A DNA stretch of 64,000 bases, taken from contig NZ_CP031716.1 of NCBI RefSeq assembly GCF_001696605.3, positions 1,488,001 to 1,552,000 of the forward strand, written 5' to 3'. Shown here one piece after another: positions 46,736 to 57,051 of the stretch. This DNA comes from Acinetobacter wuhouensis (GTDB lineage: Bacteria > Pseudomonadota > Gammaproteobacteria > Pseudomonadales > Moraxellaceae). Positions within the stretch are counted from its first letter, which is position 1. The number at the start of each line of letters is the position of its first letter. The notes below the pieces were generated by a model that searched no databases, was not told where the DNA came from, and saw only the letters and a program-made list of their open reading frames with translations. The position numbers and the translations under genes are program-made.

Positions 46736-47563
46736 ATGTCATTAAAGGGAAAAACACTATTTATCACGGGTGCAAGTCGTGGTATCGGACGTGAAATTGC
46801 ATTAAAAGCAGCTAAAGATGGTGCAAATATTGTCATTGCGGCAAAGTCGGCTGAAGAACATCCCAAGCTCGGTGGTTCAATTTATACCGTTGCCAAAGAG
46901 GTCGAAGAGGCGGGCGGACAAGCTTTAGCGATTCAACTGGATGTACGTGATCAAGATGCAGTTGCAATCGCCATGAAGCAAGCCGCAGAGCATTTCGGTG
47001 GCATAGATATTCTCATTAATAACGCAGGCGCAATTAAACTGTCGGGTGTGGAATTGCTTGATCCTAATCGTTTTGATTTGATGTATCAGATCAATACTCG
47101 TGCGGTGTTGGTGTGTAGCCAAGCGGCTTTACCATATTTAAAGAATAGTGAAAATCCTCACATTCTTAGCTTATCTCCTCCACTAAACTTAGATGAAAAA
47201 TGGTTTGCGAGCTATGCACCATACACTATCACCAAATATGGCATGAGTATGTTGACGATCGGAATGAATCAAGAATTTTCGAATTATGGTGTGAGTGTTA
47301 ATTCTTTGTGGCCAAGAACGATTATTGCGACAGCAGCGATTGAGTTTTCATTGGGTGGAAAACAATTGTTTAATCAGGCACGTAAACCGAATATCATGGC
47401 AGATGCGGCTTATGAAATTTTAACAAGTCAGAAACGTGCGATTACAGGACGTCTAATCATTGATGAAGAGATTTTACGTGAGTCAGGTGTAACCGATTTC
47501 TCAGAATATCGTTATGCGGAATCCGAAGAGCAGTTGATGGTGGATCTGTTTGTTAAAGAATAG
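46736..47563 (+). CDS. Short-chain dehydrogenase/reductase, HSDL2-like
   Basis: An NAD(P)-dependent SDR of 275 residues. The dinucleotide motif is TGASRGIG (residues 11-18), the NNAG motif is LINNAGAIKLSG, and the active-site pair is in YAPYTITKYG (Tyr-X3-Lys). The segment IAAKSAEEHPKLGGSIYTVA is characteristic of the HSDL2/citronellol-dehydrogenase-like group, which acts on lipid-type alcohols. AGAGGACAGT supplies the ribosome-binding site. A LysR regulator follows in the same direction. Confidence 0.93.
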   Translation: MSLKGKTLFITGASRGIGREIALKAAKDGANIVIAAKSAEEHPKLGGSIYTVAKEVEEAGGQALAIQLDVRDQDAVAIAMKQAAEHFGGIDILINNAGAIKLSGVELLDPNRFDLMYQINTRAVLVCSQAALPYLKNSENPHILSLSPPLNLDEKWFASYAPYTITKYGMSMLTIGMNQEFSNYGVSVNSLWPRTIIATAAIEFSLGGKQLFNQARKPNIMADAAYEILTSQKRAITGRLIIDEEILRESGVTDFSEYRYAESEEQLMVDLFVKE

Positions 47564-47745
47564 TTCGGAATGAAATAAATTATAGTCCCTCTTTTCTTTG
47601 TTATTCTCTAGCGATGAGGAAAGAGGGAATTTAAATTGAAAAAAAATTACATCTGATATTGGTTTATTTGTTTAAAATCGGTGCATTTAGGCATTGGAAA
47701 AAATTCAAAAAAAGTGGAAGATAATCACTTGAATACAAAAAATGT

Positions 47746-48705
47746 GTGAGATGTTATTTCGTGTTTGAGTTGGATTGTAAGTTACTCAGTATTTTTTACT
47801 ATATCTATAAATTTAAAAGCGTTTCCGTCGCCGCAGATCATTTGGCGATGAGTCAGCCTACTGTCAGTAATATTCTCAATAAAATTCGTTCGCACTATAA
47901 CGATCCGTTATTTTTACGTATTGGCAATGAAATGGTGCCAACCGAATTGTCCAAACAGCTTTATCCATTGGTGAGTGAAGCTTTAAGCAAAGTTGAAATT
48001 ATCAATAATTTCAGTGTGGATTTTGATCAAACAGCTTCACAACAACAGTTTACAGTGGCAATGACCGATGTTTCGCATTTGGTCTTATTGCCGAAAATTT
48101 CTCAATATTTAAAAGAACATGCACCGCATGTAAAACTCAATGTCCGTGCGATCACTTCTGAAACCAGTTATCAAATGGCGAATGGTGAAATTGATCTTGC
48201 GATTGGATTTTTACCACAGTTGGAAAATGGTTTTTATCAACAAAAATTGTTTGAACAGTTTTATGTGGTGATCGCTTCCAAAGATCATCCACGTTTAAAT
48301 AATCACAGTATTTCGGTTGAGCAATATTTAAATGAATCTCACATTGATATTGATGCAGGCGTAGGGCATTACCATATTGCCAATGAGTTGTTAAATTTAG
48401 ATTTAAAACGTAATGTGTTGATGCGCATCCCGAGTTATTTGGGCGTTGGATTGGTGGTTCAAGACACTGATTCGATCGCAACAGTGCCGTATTATTTGAG
48501 CGAAGTGTTACTTTCACGTGGCAATCTACAGATTCTTCCTGCACCGATTTCATTCCCAACCTATTCGATCAAGCAGTATTGGCACATGTCTTGCCATCAT
48601 AAGACCAGTCATCAATGGTTAAGACATATGTGTTATGAAATTTTCAGTCAGGTCAATTCAATGCCTTTACCGAGTCAGTTATTGAATACACATGAAGCAG
48701 AATAA
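47746..48705 (+). CDS. LysR-family transcriptional regulator
   Basis: A 319-residue LTTR. The N-terminal winged helix is clear: LLSIFYYIYKFKSVSVAADH with recognition helix LAMSQPTVSNILNKIRSHY, then FLRIGNEMVPTELSKQLYPL. The C-terminal ligand-binding domain follows (from about residue 95). The start is a GTG at 47746; a second GTG at 47761 (VFELDCKLL) would be five residues shorter. It lies downstream of the SDR gene and is the nearest candidate for its control. Confidence 0.9.
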   Translation: MRCYFVFELDCKLLSIFYYIYKFKSVSVAADHLAMSQPTVSNILNKIRSHYNDPLFLRIGNEMVPTELSKQLYPLVSEALSKVEIINNFSVDFDQTASQQQFTVAMTDVSHLVLLPKISQYLKEHAPHVKLNVRAITSETSYQMANGEIDLAIGFLPQLENGFYQQKLFEQFYVVIASKDHPRLNNHSISVEQYLNESHIDIDAGVGHYHIANELLNLDLKRNVLMRIPSYLGVGLVVQDTDSIATVPYYLSEVLLSRGNLQILPAPISFPTYSIKQYWHMSCHHKTSHQWLRHMCYEIFSQVNSMPLPSQLLNTHEAE

Positions 48706-48728
48706 TCACTGATGGTTAATTCGGATGA

Positions 48729-49070
48729 ATGATGTTTAATGTTCAAAAAATTAGACAAGATCTTGATTCAGAAATAAATGTAGATGGCAAAGTCTGTAAG
48801 CAATATGCCCATGAAATTGAAGAATATGTATTGGAGCTAAAAAAATTCCCAAACGAAATTTTTCAGATTTATTTACAGCTTCTAGATTCACCAAATTTTT
48901 TTCAATTTCATGGAATTTATCATTTTTTCAAACAGTTATACTTTGATTTTGAAAAGCTATCACCATTACAAAAGCAACAGCTCAAAATTAAAATTATCGA
49001 GTGTTTACAACATCCTGTTGAAAATAATCTAGAACTTTGGTTGTCTGAAATTATTCAAAACAAATATTAA
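48729..49070 (+). CDS. Unrecognised 113-residue helical protein
   Basis: A small soluble protein, mostly helical (MMFNVQKIRQDLDSEINVDG; then QAHEIEEYVLELKKF-like and LSPLQKQQLKIKIIECL). It has no signal, metal or catalytic motif that I recognise. It sits 23 nt after the LysR gene and is convergent with the TetR gene. Base composition is AT-rich but codon use appears normal. Confidence 0.65.
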   Translation: MMFNVQKIRQDLDSEINVDGKVCKQYAHEIEEYVLELKKFPNEIFQIYLQLLDSPNFFQFHGIYHFFKQLYFDFEKLSPLQKQQLKIKIIECLQHPVENNLELWLSEIIQNKY

Positions 49071-49088
49071 ATCATTGTTGATCTGAAC

Positions 49089-49709
49089 TTATTCCGCTTG
49101 TAATTCAGCTTCAGTCAACTTGTCTGGTGTCATGAGTGCTTGATTAACATAAAGTTTAATTAAGCGTTCACGTGAACCGATCGACTTTTGATAATGCGTT
49201 GAATTGAGTAGTAATGATGCGCCGTAAGTGATCGTCCAAATATAAGATAAATAATCACGAATCGACATAATACTATTCAGCGATTTCAGATGTGCACCAA
49301 ATAAGTCTTTAAGTTCCAAAATACGTTGTTCACGGATGGTATATAGTTCTTCGAATAAGTCTTTGAGTTTGCGCTCATTATTGGTTAAACGTTCTTCTAT
49401 GACATGCAATAAAATAGTTCGATTCGAATTGAGCATGTTGTAGAGCATGTATTGTGATACATAAATTTTGATGTCGTGATGATAAGCTTTTGAAATATCT
49501 AAAAGTCTTTTTTCATTCAAAATAATCAATTCAAGATAAAGCTGATTTTTGCTTTTAAAATGTTTATAGATTGTCCCTTTGGCAATATCAAGTTCTGCGG
49601 CAAGCTCACTTAACGTAATATCCTGATTATTATCTAGTAATAATGTCTCTGCCATGGCTAAAATTTTCTCTTTACGTAGTAGAAAATTTTGTTGGCGAAC
49701 TGAACTCAT
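49089..49709 (-). CDS. TetR-family transcriptional regulator
   Basis: A 206-residue repressor-type protein. The N-terminal helix-turn-helix is typical: ILAMAETLLLDNNQDITLSE, AAELDIAKGTIYKHFKSKNQ, LYLELIILNEKRL. The C-terminal part is an unassigned ligand-binding helical domain. ATG 49709 (MSSVRQQN) is preferred over 49736. It is divergent from the acyl-CoA dehydrogenase gene across a 608-bp gap, so it may control the fatty-acid genes. Confidence 0.92.
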   Translation of the reverse strand: MSSVRQQNFLLRKEKILAMAETLLLDNNQDITLSELAAELDIAKGTIYKHFKSKNQLYLELIILNEKRLLDISKAYHHDIKIYVSQYMLYNMLNSNRTILLHVIEERLTNNERKLKDLFEELYTIREQRILELKDLFGAHLKSLNSIMSIRDYLSYIWTITYGASLLLNSTHYQKSIGSRERLIKLYVNQALMTPDKLTEAELQAE

Positions 49710-50317
49710 CCTATTGTTCCAAACCATTGAAAGCACTGGCTTAGAGTATATCAGCTATTTATTTGTTTCAATCAAACTATAGTCAATGACCCATAAGAAA
49801 ATGTTTCAAAATAAAAATACTTATCCAATAATTTAACGTTTTACAAAAAATGAATCTGTTGATTTTTTATTGTCAATGAAAATGAACCTGTGAGATCATT
49901 TTATGTAAATATATTTCCATTTTATTTGAATTTGATTTATTGTTTTTCGCATGTTTTTAAAATTTGAAAATCTTACATTAACCTTGTAATTATTATGTTA
50001 TGTGTATATTTTTTTGAATAAATAAATTCTAAGTTAAAGTTGTGTTTAATCTTTTTTTGGGTGATTTTGTTCAAGTTATTGATATAAATAGTGTTGATGG
50101 ATATGCAATGCTTTTCAGTATTATTCTTTGAATAAAGAGCAAAAAAGCCAATAGATACATTGATTTTGATTTAAAAATAAATGACTTTTCACATGGTTTA
50201 TTGTGGAGGGCGATTGAAATAGATAATTTTTATATGTGTTTATTTCAATAATGAGTGATTTATACAGCACTTTTCGTTGATCTAGAAAAGAAAAGTTGAG
50301 TAACAAGGAAAGCCGGA
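49710..50317. other. 608-bp AT-rich gap between TetR and acyl-CoA dehydrogenase genes
   Basis: No gene is seen. Near the TetR side lie short dyads, GTTT-CAATC-AAAC (about 49765-49777) and GTCA-A-TGAC (about 49782-49790), which could be operator parts but are too short to call. The rest is AT-rich and should hold the promoter of the gene at 50318. Confidence 0.55.
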
Positions 50318-52099
50318 ATGCCGATTTACAATGCGCCACTTAAAGACATGGAATTTATTCTCAATGATGTATTTAAGGCTGATGAGTTTTGGCAAAATAC
50401 TGAGAATTTAGCTCATCTGGATATGGCAACTGCCAATGCAATTTTGGAAGAAATGGCGAAGTTTTCGAAGAATGTCATTCTAGATTTAAACCGTTCAGCG
50501 GATGAAGAAGGCGGTGCGCAGTTCAATCAAGGTGTGGTGACTACACCGAAAGGTTTCAAAGAAGCATTTCAACAGTTTGCAGATGGTGGTTGGATTGGTT
50601 TAGGGGCGAATGAAGCTTTTGGCGGTCAGGGCATGCCAAAAATGCTGACTGTACTTGCCGATGAAATGATCTGGAGTACCAATCCATCATTTATGCTGTA
50701 TCCACTTTTGACTGTGGGTGCAGGCATGGCGATTGATCAGGCAGCTTCAGAGGAACAAAAGGCAACGTATTTACCAAAATTCTATACAGGTGAATGGTCA
50801 GGAACAATGTGTCTGACTGAGCCGCATTCAGGTACAGATCTAGGCATTATCAAAACCAAAGCTGAACCAAATGCTGATGGTTCTTATGACATCACGGGAA
50901 CAAAAATCTTTATTACCAGTGGTGAGCATGATCTTTGTGAAAATATTATTCACCTTGTTTTAGCGAAAACGCCTGATGCACCTGCGGGTTCTCGTGGTAT
51001 TTCTTTATTCATCGTACCGAAGTTTTTAGTCAATGAAGATGGTTCTTTGGGGGAACGTAATACCTTAGGCGCAGGTTCGATTGAGCATAAGATGGGGATT
51101 AAAGGTTCTGCAACTTGTGTGATGAATTTTGATGCAGCCAAAGGTTTCCTTGTTGGTAAGGAAAATCAAGGTCTGGCTGCGATGTTTATCATGATGAACT
51201 ATGAACGTTTGTCGATGGGTATTCAGGGCATTGGCGCATCTGAATATGCGTATCAAAATGCAGCACAGTATGCGACGGATCGTTTGCAGGGTCGTTCGGC
51301 AACAGGTGTGAAATCTCCTGAAAAGCCTGCGGATTCAATCTTGGTACATGGTGATGTGCGCCGTATGTTGTTGAATGTACGTGCCAATAATGAGGCATCT
51401 CGTGCATTTGCCGTCTATGTTGGTCAGCAACTGGATATTACTAAATTCTCAAATGATGCCGAAGCGGTACGTAAAGCCAATGATCGTGTCGCGTTATTAA
51501 CACCGATTGCCAAAGCTTATTTAACGGATAAAGCGTTGGATTCAGCTTTAGAAGCACAAATGTGTTTCGGTGGTCATGGTTATATCCGTGAATGGGGCAT
51601 GGAGCAGTGTATTCGTGACTTACGTATTTCACAGATTTATGAAGGTACAAATGGCGTTCAGGCGATTGATTTGATTGGTCGTAAAACCATTAAATCCAAT
51701 GGTGTTTTTATTGCGGAATATATTGCTGAAATTCGTGAATTTGCAGCGTCTATGGATGATGCTTTAAGTATTAAAGCTGTAACTTTGGATGTGTGTCATC
51801 AGGTTGAAGCATTGACGCAGTTTATTATTGAACAAGCAAAGTCGAATCCTGATTTCTCAAATGCTGTGGCAGTAGATTATTTACATGCTGTTGGTTTGTT
51901 GAGCTTCACATATATGTTTGCACGTATTGCGCAGGCTGCTCAGGTGAAATCTGAAAACTTCTATCAGAATAAGTTGGTTCTGGCGCAGTATTATGTGGCG
52001 AAAGTGCTTCCTGATCTGGCTACACGTGTTCAGCGTATTCAGGCAGGTGCGGAGTTGGTGATGCAGTTGCCTGAGGATTATTTTACAGCGCAGGCTTGA
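50318..52099 (+). CDS. Acyl-CoA dehydrogenase, long (about 600 aa) form
   Basis: An FAD-dependent beta-oxidation enzyme of 593 residues, in the branch with an extra C-terminal domain related to DmdC. Signatures: GTMCLTEPHSGTDLGIIKTK, DITGTKIFITSGEHDL, KMGIKGSATCVMNF, and the catalytic-base region RISQIYEGTNGVQAIDLIGR. AAGGAAAG lies before ATG 50318. It is followed by thiolase and CoA-transferase genes in the same direction, so a role in fatty-acid breakdown is likely. Confidence 0.93.
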   Translation: MPIYNAPLKDMEFILNDVFKADEFWQNTENLAHLDMATANAILEEMAKFSKNVILDLNRSADEEGGAQFNQGVVTTPKGFKEAFQQFADGGWIGLGANEAFGGQGMPKMLTVLADEMIWSTNPSFMLYPLLTVGAGMAIDQAASEEQKATYLPKFYTGEWSGTMCLTEPHSGTDLGIIKTKAEPNADGSYDITGTKIFITSGEHDLCENIIHLVLAKTPDAPAGSRGISLFIVPKFLVNEDGSLGERNTLGAGSIEHKMGIKGSATCVMNFDAAKGFLVGKENQGLAAMFIMMNYERLSMGIQGIGASEYAYQNAAQYATDRLQGRSATGVKSPEKPADSILVHGDVRRMLLNVRANNEASRAFAVYVGQQLDITKFSNDAEAVRKANDRVALLTPIAKAYLTDKALDSALEAQMCFGGHGYIREWGMEQCIRDLRISQIYEGTNGVQAIDLIGRKTIKSNGVFIAEYIAEIREFAASMDDALSIKAVTLDVCHQVEALTQFIIEQAKSNPDFSNAVAVDYLHAVGLLSFTYMFARIAQAAQVKSENFYQNKLVLAQYYVAKVLPDLATRVQRIQAGAELVMQLPEDYFTAQA

Positions 52100-52137
52100 T
52101 GAGTTTTTTATTTATTTAGATCACTTTTATTAATGAT

Positions 52138-52277
52138 AATCCCTCCCTTGCGGAGCAGTGCTCCTCACCTTTGAAAAAGGGATGAGTATGAATCTAATGA
52201 AAGTGAAAAGATCGTAACTTGAAAGTTTCAAGTAATGAAAAACTCCCTCCTTTGAAAAAGGAGGGTTGGGGAGGATT
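52138..52277. repeat. CCCTC-rich palindromic intergenic repeat
   Basis: The ends pair imperfectly (AATCCCTCCC at 52138 and GGGGAGGATT at 52277). The right part is a perfect 9-bp hairpin CCCTCCTTT-GAA-AAAGGAGGG at 52245-52265. The phrase CTTGCGGAG also occurs inside the MITE at 43472-43687. It is similar to widely dispersed CCCTC/GAGGG repeats. It almost fills the 300-bp gap between the acyl-CoA dehydrogenase and thiolase genes. Confidence 0.7.
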
Positions 52278-52399
52278 TAATAATTCTTTTCAGTAATTTA
52301 TTCAAACATGATTCAAGATGAATTATGGAAAGTTTTGAGTCAGTCAGCTGACTCAAAATTCACAACAAGATTGAAAATAGATGGAACAGGTAGATAACA

Positions 52400-53569
52400 A
52401 TGATCGTGATTGTAGAAGCAGTACGTACCGCAATGGGCGGTTTTCAAGGTGCATTATCGGCATGTACAGCACCTGATCTCGGTGCAGTGGCAATTAAAGA
52501 AGCAGTTGCACGTGCAGGCTTACAGCCAACCGATATTGATGAAGTAATTTTTGGTTGCGTACTTCCTGCGGGTTTAAAGCAAGGTCCTGCACGTCAGGCG
52601 ATGCGTCAGGCAGGTTTGCCTGATACCACAGGTGCAACCACGATCAATAAAATCTGTGGTTCGGGTATGAAAGCAGTGATGCAGGCAGCCGATGCAATCA
52701 AAGCAGGTTCTGCAAGTATCGTGGTCGCAGGTGGTATGGAGTCAATGTCCAATGCACCGTATTTACTCGATAAAGCCCGTGCAGGCTATCGCATGGGACA
52801 TGGTAAAGTCACAGATCACATGTTTCAGGAAGGTCTGGAAGATGCTGAAACAGGTTTGTCGATGGGAATCCTTGCACAGGAAATGGCAGATAAAAAAGGC
52901 TATACCCGTGAGCAGCAGGATGCTTATGCAATCAGCTCTTTAAATAAAGCGGTTGAAGCAGTAAATAATGGCTATTTCAAAGCGGAAATTGTCCCTGTAA
53001 CAGTATCATCCCGTAAAGGTGATGTGGTTGTTGAACAGGATGAACAACCTCTAAATGCCAAAGCAGACAAAATTCCAACCTTACGTCCTGCATTTAAAAA
53101 AGATGGCACAATCACAGCTGCCAATGCCAGTTCTATTTCAGATGGTGCATCAGCACTAGTTGTGACTTCAGAAGAAATTGCAGCAGAACGTGGCTTAAAA
53201 CCATTAGCCAAAGTTGTGGCATACGCAACTAATTCACAGCATCCATCTGAGTTCACGATTGCACCTGTAGGTGCAATTGAAAAAGTATTGAAGCAAACAG
53301 GTTGGGCTGTTGAAGATGTTGATCTTTGGGAAGTGAACGAAGCTTTTGCCATGGTCGCGATGCTTGCAATTGATGGTTTTAATTTAGACCGTGAAAAAGT
53401 CAATATCAATGGTGGCGCATGTGCGCTCGGGCATCCACTCGGATCATCTGGTTCACGTATTATTGTGACCTTGATTCATGCTTTAAAACGCACAGGCGGT
53501 AAAAAGGGTATCGCATCATTGTGTATCGGTGGTGGTGAGGCGACTGCGATTGCGATTGAATTGGTTTAA
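52400..53569 (+). CDS. Acetyl-CoA C-acetyltransferase (thiolase)
   Basis: A biosynthetic-type thiolase of 389 residues that condenses or cleaves acetoacetyl-CoA. The nucleophile is Cys86 in INKICGSGMKAVM. The other active-site pieces are WEVNEAFA, the His in GGACALGHPLGSSGSR and the second Cys in SLCIGGGEATA. Length and motifs match AtoB/PhaA. AACAGGTAG precedes the ATG. It sits between the acyl-CoA dehydrogenase and the CoA transferase genes. Confidence 0.96.
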   Translation: MIVIVEAVRTAMGGFQGALSACTAPDLGAVAIKEAVARAGLQPTDIDEVIFGCVLPAGLKQGPARQAMRQAGLPDTTGATTINKICGSGMKAVMQAADAIKAGSASIVVAGGMESMSNAPYLLDKARAGYRMGHGKVTDHMFQEGLEDAETGLSMGILAQEMADKKGYTREQQDAYAISSLNKAVEAVNNGYFKAEIVPVTVSSRKGDVVVEQDEQPLNAKADKIPTLRPAFKKDGTITAANASSISDGASALVVTSEEIAAERGLKPLAKVVAYATNSQHPSEFTIAPVGAIEKVLKQTGWAVEDVDLWEVNEAFAMVAMLAIDGFNLDREKVNINGGACALGHPLGSSGSRIIVTLIHALKRTGGKKGIASLCIGGGEATAIAIELV

Positions 53570-53702
53570 TTTTTCAATCCCTTATTTTTAAAATTTAATT
53601 ACTCAAGATTGACCAACATCCTTGTACGCAAGGGTGTCGGATGGTTGCATGCTGTATTTCTATTTTTTAGCTGTTTTTAGCAGTATTTTTGAGATTTTTT
53701 AA

Positions 53703-55202
53703 ATGATTAACGGTTTAGAGCGTATTCGCTGTGCAGCTTTGCACGACAAAGTCATGTCTGTAGAAAAGGCAATTGAACTCATTCAAGACGGTGATGTCGT
53801 GGGGATGAGTGGTTTTGGTGGTGCAGGGGAAGCGAAAACTGTTCCGCTGGCTTTGGCGGATCATGCGCAGAATCATCCGATGAAAATTACTTTGGCGACA
53901 GGTGCGAGTCTGGGCAATCGCATTGATGGGCGTTTGAGTGATGCGCATGCTTTGGAGCGCCGTTATCCTTATCAAGCCGATCCGACATTACGCAAAGCCA
54001 TTAACAATGGTGAGGTAATGTATATCGATCAGCATTTGTCAGAACTTGCCGATAATATTCGCCATAAAAACCTCCCTAAAATTAATGTTGCGGTGATCGC
54101 TGCGACTGCAATTACAGAAGATGGACAAATTATTCCGACAGGTTCATGTGGCAACTCTGCAAACTTTGTTGAAATGGCTGATCATGTCATTGTAGAAATT
54201 GATAATACCATCAGCCCTGTACTTGAAGGTGTGCATGATATTTATGTGCCCAAAGCGCGTCCGAACCGTGATCCGATTCCATTAACCGCGGTCGGTGACC
54301 GTATAGGGACAATTGGTATTCAGGTAGACCCAAGCAAAATCTCAGCGATTGTGATCAATGATTTGCCTGACACTTCATTTAAAATGGATGAGGCAGATGA
54401 TGAAACTCTTGCGATTGCCAAACATTTGGTTCACTTCTTTGAAAATGAAGTTGCTGTAGGGCGTTTGCCCGAAAATTTAGGACCACTTCAGTCAGGTGTA
54501 GGCTCGATTGCCAATGCTGTTTTTGCAGGTTTTGAACATTCTGATTTTCATGATCTGGAAATGTACTCAGAAGTGCTACAGGACTGTACGTTCCAGTTGA
54601 TTGATTCAGGGAAGATGAAGTTTGCTTCGGGCAGTTCAATGACCTTGTCGGATGATTGTGCCAAACGTGTAATGAATAATTTTGAGCAATACAAAGACAA
54701 AATCGTCATGCGTCCACAGGAACTGTCGAATAACCCTGAACTTATTCGTCGTTTAGGCATCATTGCCATAAACACGGCACTTGAGTTTGACATCTATGGT
54801 AATGTCAATTCAACCCATGTGACGGGTACGAAAATGATGAATGGTATTGGTGGTTCAGGTGACTTTACCCGTCATGCGCACTTAGCGATTTTCGTGACCA
54901 AATCCATTGCCAAAGGTGGTGCAATTTCTTCAGTTGTACCGATGGTGAGCCATTGTGATCATGCTGAACATGATATTGATGTATTGGTGACAGAGCAGGG
55001 CTTGGCGGATTTGCGTGGACTTGCGCCACGTGAGCGTGCTTTGAAAATTATAGAGAAATGTGCACATCCAAGTTATAAGGCTGATTTGTTGAGCTATTTT
55101 AATCGTGCCTGTGCATTGGGTGGTCAGACTCCACATGTGCTACGTGAGGCGTTGGCTTGGCATGCACAGTTTGAAGAAACGGGTAGTATGAAGTCAGCAT
55201 AA
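53703..55202 (+). CDS. Acetyl-CoA hydrolase / succinyl-CoA:acetate CoA-transferase family
   Basis: A 499-residue Class I CoA transferase of the Ach1/AarC type. The N-terminal CoA-binding region has GMSGFGGAGEAKTVPLALAD. The catalytic glutamate lies in MYSEVLQDC. Further marks are ATAITEDGQIIPTGSCGNSA and the G-rich MMNGIGGSGDFTRHAHLAIF. It probably recycles acetate to acetyl-CoA using succinyl-CoA. It follows the thiolase after 133 bp that contain a weak hairpin. Confidence 0.94.
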   Translation: MINGLERIRCAALHDKVMSVEKAIELIQDGDVVGMSGFGGAGEAKTVPLALADHAQNHPMKITLATGASLGNRIDGRLSDAHALERRYPYQADPTLRKAINNGEVMYIDQHLSELADNIRHKNLPKINVAVIAATAITEDGQIIPTGSCGNSANFVEMADHVIVEIDNTISPVLEGVHDIYVPKARPNRDPIPLTAVGDRIGTIGIQVDPSKISAIVINDLPDTSFKMDEADDETLAIAKHLVHFFENEVAVGRLPENLGPLQSGVGSIANAVFAGFEHSDFHDLEMYSEVLQDCTFQLIDSGKMKFASGSSMTLSDDCAKRVMNNFEQYKDKIVMRPQELSNNPELIRRLGIIAINTALEFDIYGNVNSTHVTGTKMMNGIGGSGDFTRHAHLAIFVTKSIAKGGAISSVVPMVSHCDHAEHDIDVLVTEQGLADLRGLAPRERALKIIEKCAHPSYKADLLSYFNRACALGGQTPHVLREALAWHAQFEETGSMKSA

Positions 55203-55220
55203 TGATTTTATAATGAGCAT

Positions 55221-55250
55221 AAAAAAACCTGATCATGAGATCAGGTTTTT
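55221..55250. terminator. Bidirectional terminator between the CoA transferase and cysS
   Basis: AAAAACCTGATC, loop ATGA, GATCAGGTTTTT, with A and T runs on both sides; the flanking genes converge. Confidence 0.9.
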
Positions 55251-55283
55251 GCTGTTTAGAAGAATATTTCTATTCTACAAAAC

Positions 55284-56705
55284 TTAGTCAGCACGACGCC
55301 AAATCGTACCTTGACGGGTATCTTCTAACACCACACCTTGATCGAGTAAAGACTGACGAATTTCATCGGCTTTGGCAAAGTCTTTGCCTTTCTTCGCATC
55401 GACACGTTGTTGAATCAAATCTGCAATTTGTTCTTCAGATAAACCCAAAGCTTCTTGTCCAATATCTGATTTTAAGAAGTCTTCAACATCATGTTGTACT
55501 AAGCCCAAAATATTGGTCATGTGACGTAAAGTAGAATAGTAAATCGCAGATTGCTCAGCATTTTCTTCTTTAACCGCACGATTGAGTTCTTTATTCACTT
55601 CAAATAACACAGCAATGGCTTCAGGTGTATTGAAGTCATCACACATTGCATTGTTAAAACGTTCAACCAAAGCGCCATCTAAAGTTTCGGCGGTTTTGTC
55701 ACCATAGGCTTGTTGATAGGTTTTAAAAGAATTATAAAAACGAGAAAGGGTATTTTTCGCTTCTTTTAATGCAACATCTGAATAGTTCACTGGGCTACGA
55801 TAGTGTGAAGACACAATAAAATAGCGCACTACTTCAGGATGGAACTTTTCAATCACATCACGAATGGTAAAGAAGTTGCCTAAAGACTTAGACATTTTCT
55901 CACCATCAACATTAATGAAACCTGCATGCATCCAATAGTTTACATATTGTTCGCCAGTTGAAGCTTCTGATTGTGCGATTTCATTTTCATGATGTGGGAA
56001 TGTTAAATCTGCACCACCACCGTGAATATCGAAATGATTGCCTAAGCAGCAAGTTGACATTGCAGAACATTCAATATGCCAACCCGGACGTCCATTGCCC
56101 CAAGGTGAAGCCCATGCAGGTTCATTTTCTTTGGCATGTTTCCACAGTACGAAGTCAAATGGATGTTTTTTCTCAACTTCTACATCGACACGTTCAGATG
56201 CGCCTGCTTGCATATCTTCAAGTTTACGACCTGAAAGACGACCATATTTTGCGAATTTTTCAACTTCAAAATAGACATCACCATTTTCAGATGGATAAGC
56301 TGTGCCTTTATTCACCAAGTTGCCAATCATATTTTGCATTTGATCAATATAATCAGTTGCGCGAGGTGCTTCATCAGGTGGGATACAACCTAATTTGGCA
56401 AAATCTTCATTCATTGCGTCGATGAAGCGCTCAGTCAGCTGAGAAATCGTTTCACCATTTTCATTGGCACGTTTAATGATTTTGTCATCAATATCCGTGA
56501 TATTGCGGACGTATTTTACTTTCCAACCTTGACTACGTAGGAAACGGTTGATGTAGTCAAATGCAACCACTGTACGTGCATGACCAATATGACAGTAGTC
56601 ATAAACTGTCATACCACACACATACATGTCGATATGTCCTTCTTTACGTGGAACAAATTCAACTTTTTTACGTTGTTCTGAATTATAAAGAACGAATGGT
56701 TGCAT
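55284..56705 (-). CDS. cysS: Cysteinyl-tRNA synthetase
   Basis: A class I aminoacyl-tRNA synthetase of 473 residues. The HIGH motif is [10 protein letters not shown] (36-45) and the signature is [10 protein letters not shown] (about 268-277). Zinc-ligand cysteines are in YVCGMTVYD and WHIECSAMS, with the histidine pair in [16 protein letters not shown]. The anticodon-binding helical region is at the C-terminus. The start [17 protein letters not shown] is standard. It is monocistronic. Confidence 0.97.
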   Translation of the reverse strand: MQPFVLYNSEQRKKVEFVPRKEGHIDMYVCGMTVYDYCHIGHARTVVAFDYINRFLRSQGWKVKYVRNITDIDDKIIKRANENGETISQLTERFIDAMNEDFAKLGCIPPDEAPRATDYIDQMQNMIGNLVNKGTAYPSENGDVYFEVEKFAKYGRLSGRKLEDMQAGASERVDVEVEKKHPFDFVLWKHAKENEPAWASPWGNGRPGWHIECSAMSTCCLGNHFDIHGGGADLTFPHHENEIAQSEASTGEQYVNYWMHAGFINVDGEKMSKSLGNFFTIRDVIEKFHPEVVRYFIVSSHYRSPVNYSDVALKEAKNTLSRFYNSFKTYQQAYGDKTAETLDGALVERFNNAMCDDFNTPEAIAVLFEVNKELNRAVKEENAEQSAIYYSTLRHMTNILGLVQHDVEDFLKSDIGQEALGLSEEQIADLIQQRVDAKKGKDFAKADEIRQSLLDQGVVLEDTRQGTIWRRAD

Positions 56706-57051
56706 AGGTCTTCTAAGTGCTTCTATATAAGGGTGGTTTATCTTAACCTAAGCATTTTTATTCATAAAGTTAAAATCAAAATAAAGATGGGTTTTCGAAT
56801 GTTTTATATTTCAAACGTATTTGATTTCTGTAACAAAGGTATTCATCGCTTTTAATTTTTGAAGCGCAGGTATTGTTTTTGAAATTCACAGGACTAGATC
56901 TAATTTGTAATTTCTCCATCAAGATAGAAATTCTGTACAATTCGTGAAAACTTAAACATTTAACAAAGCAGTCTATTGTATTGCTATGCTAAAATATGAA
57001 AATATTCCATTTGATATTCAAAACTCTGCTTAGAGTTAAGGTTAGTCCATT
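56706..57051. other. 346-bp gap between divergent cysS and kdsD
   Basis: It must hold the cysS and kdsD promoters. I see no ORF, repeat or riboswitch-like structure, and no promoter clear enough to call. Confidence 0.6.

Noticed and set aside
47586..47628. Long stem CCCTCTTTTC / GGAAAGAGGG after the SDR gene
   Set aside because: The loop is over 20 nt and there is no T run, so terminator status is not supported; it may be chance or a degenerate repeat.
53610..53640. Imperfect hairpin before the CoA-transferase gene
   Set aside because: A 9-bp stem with a mismatch and no T tail or conserved context; too weak for a terminator or riboswitch call.
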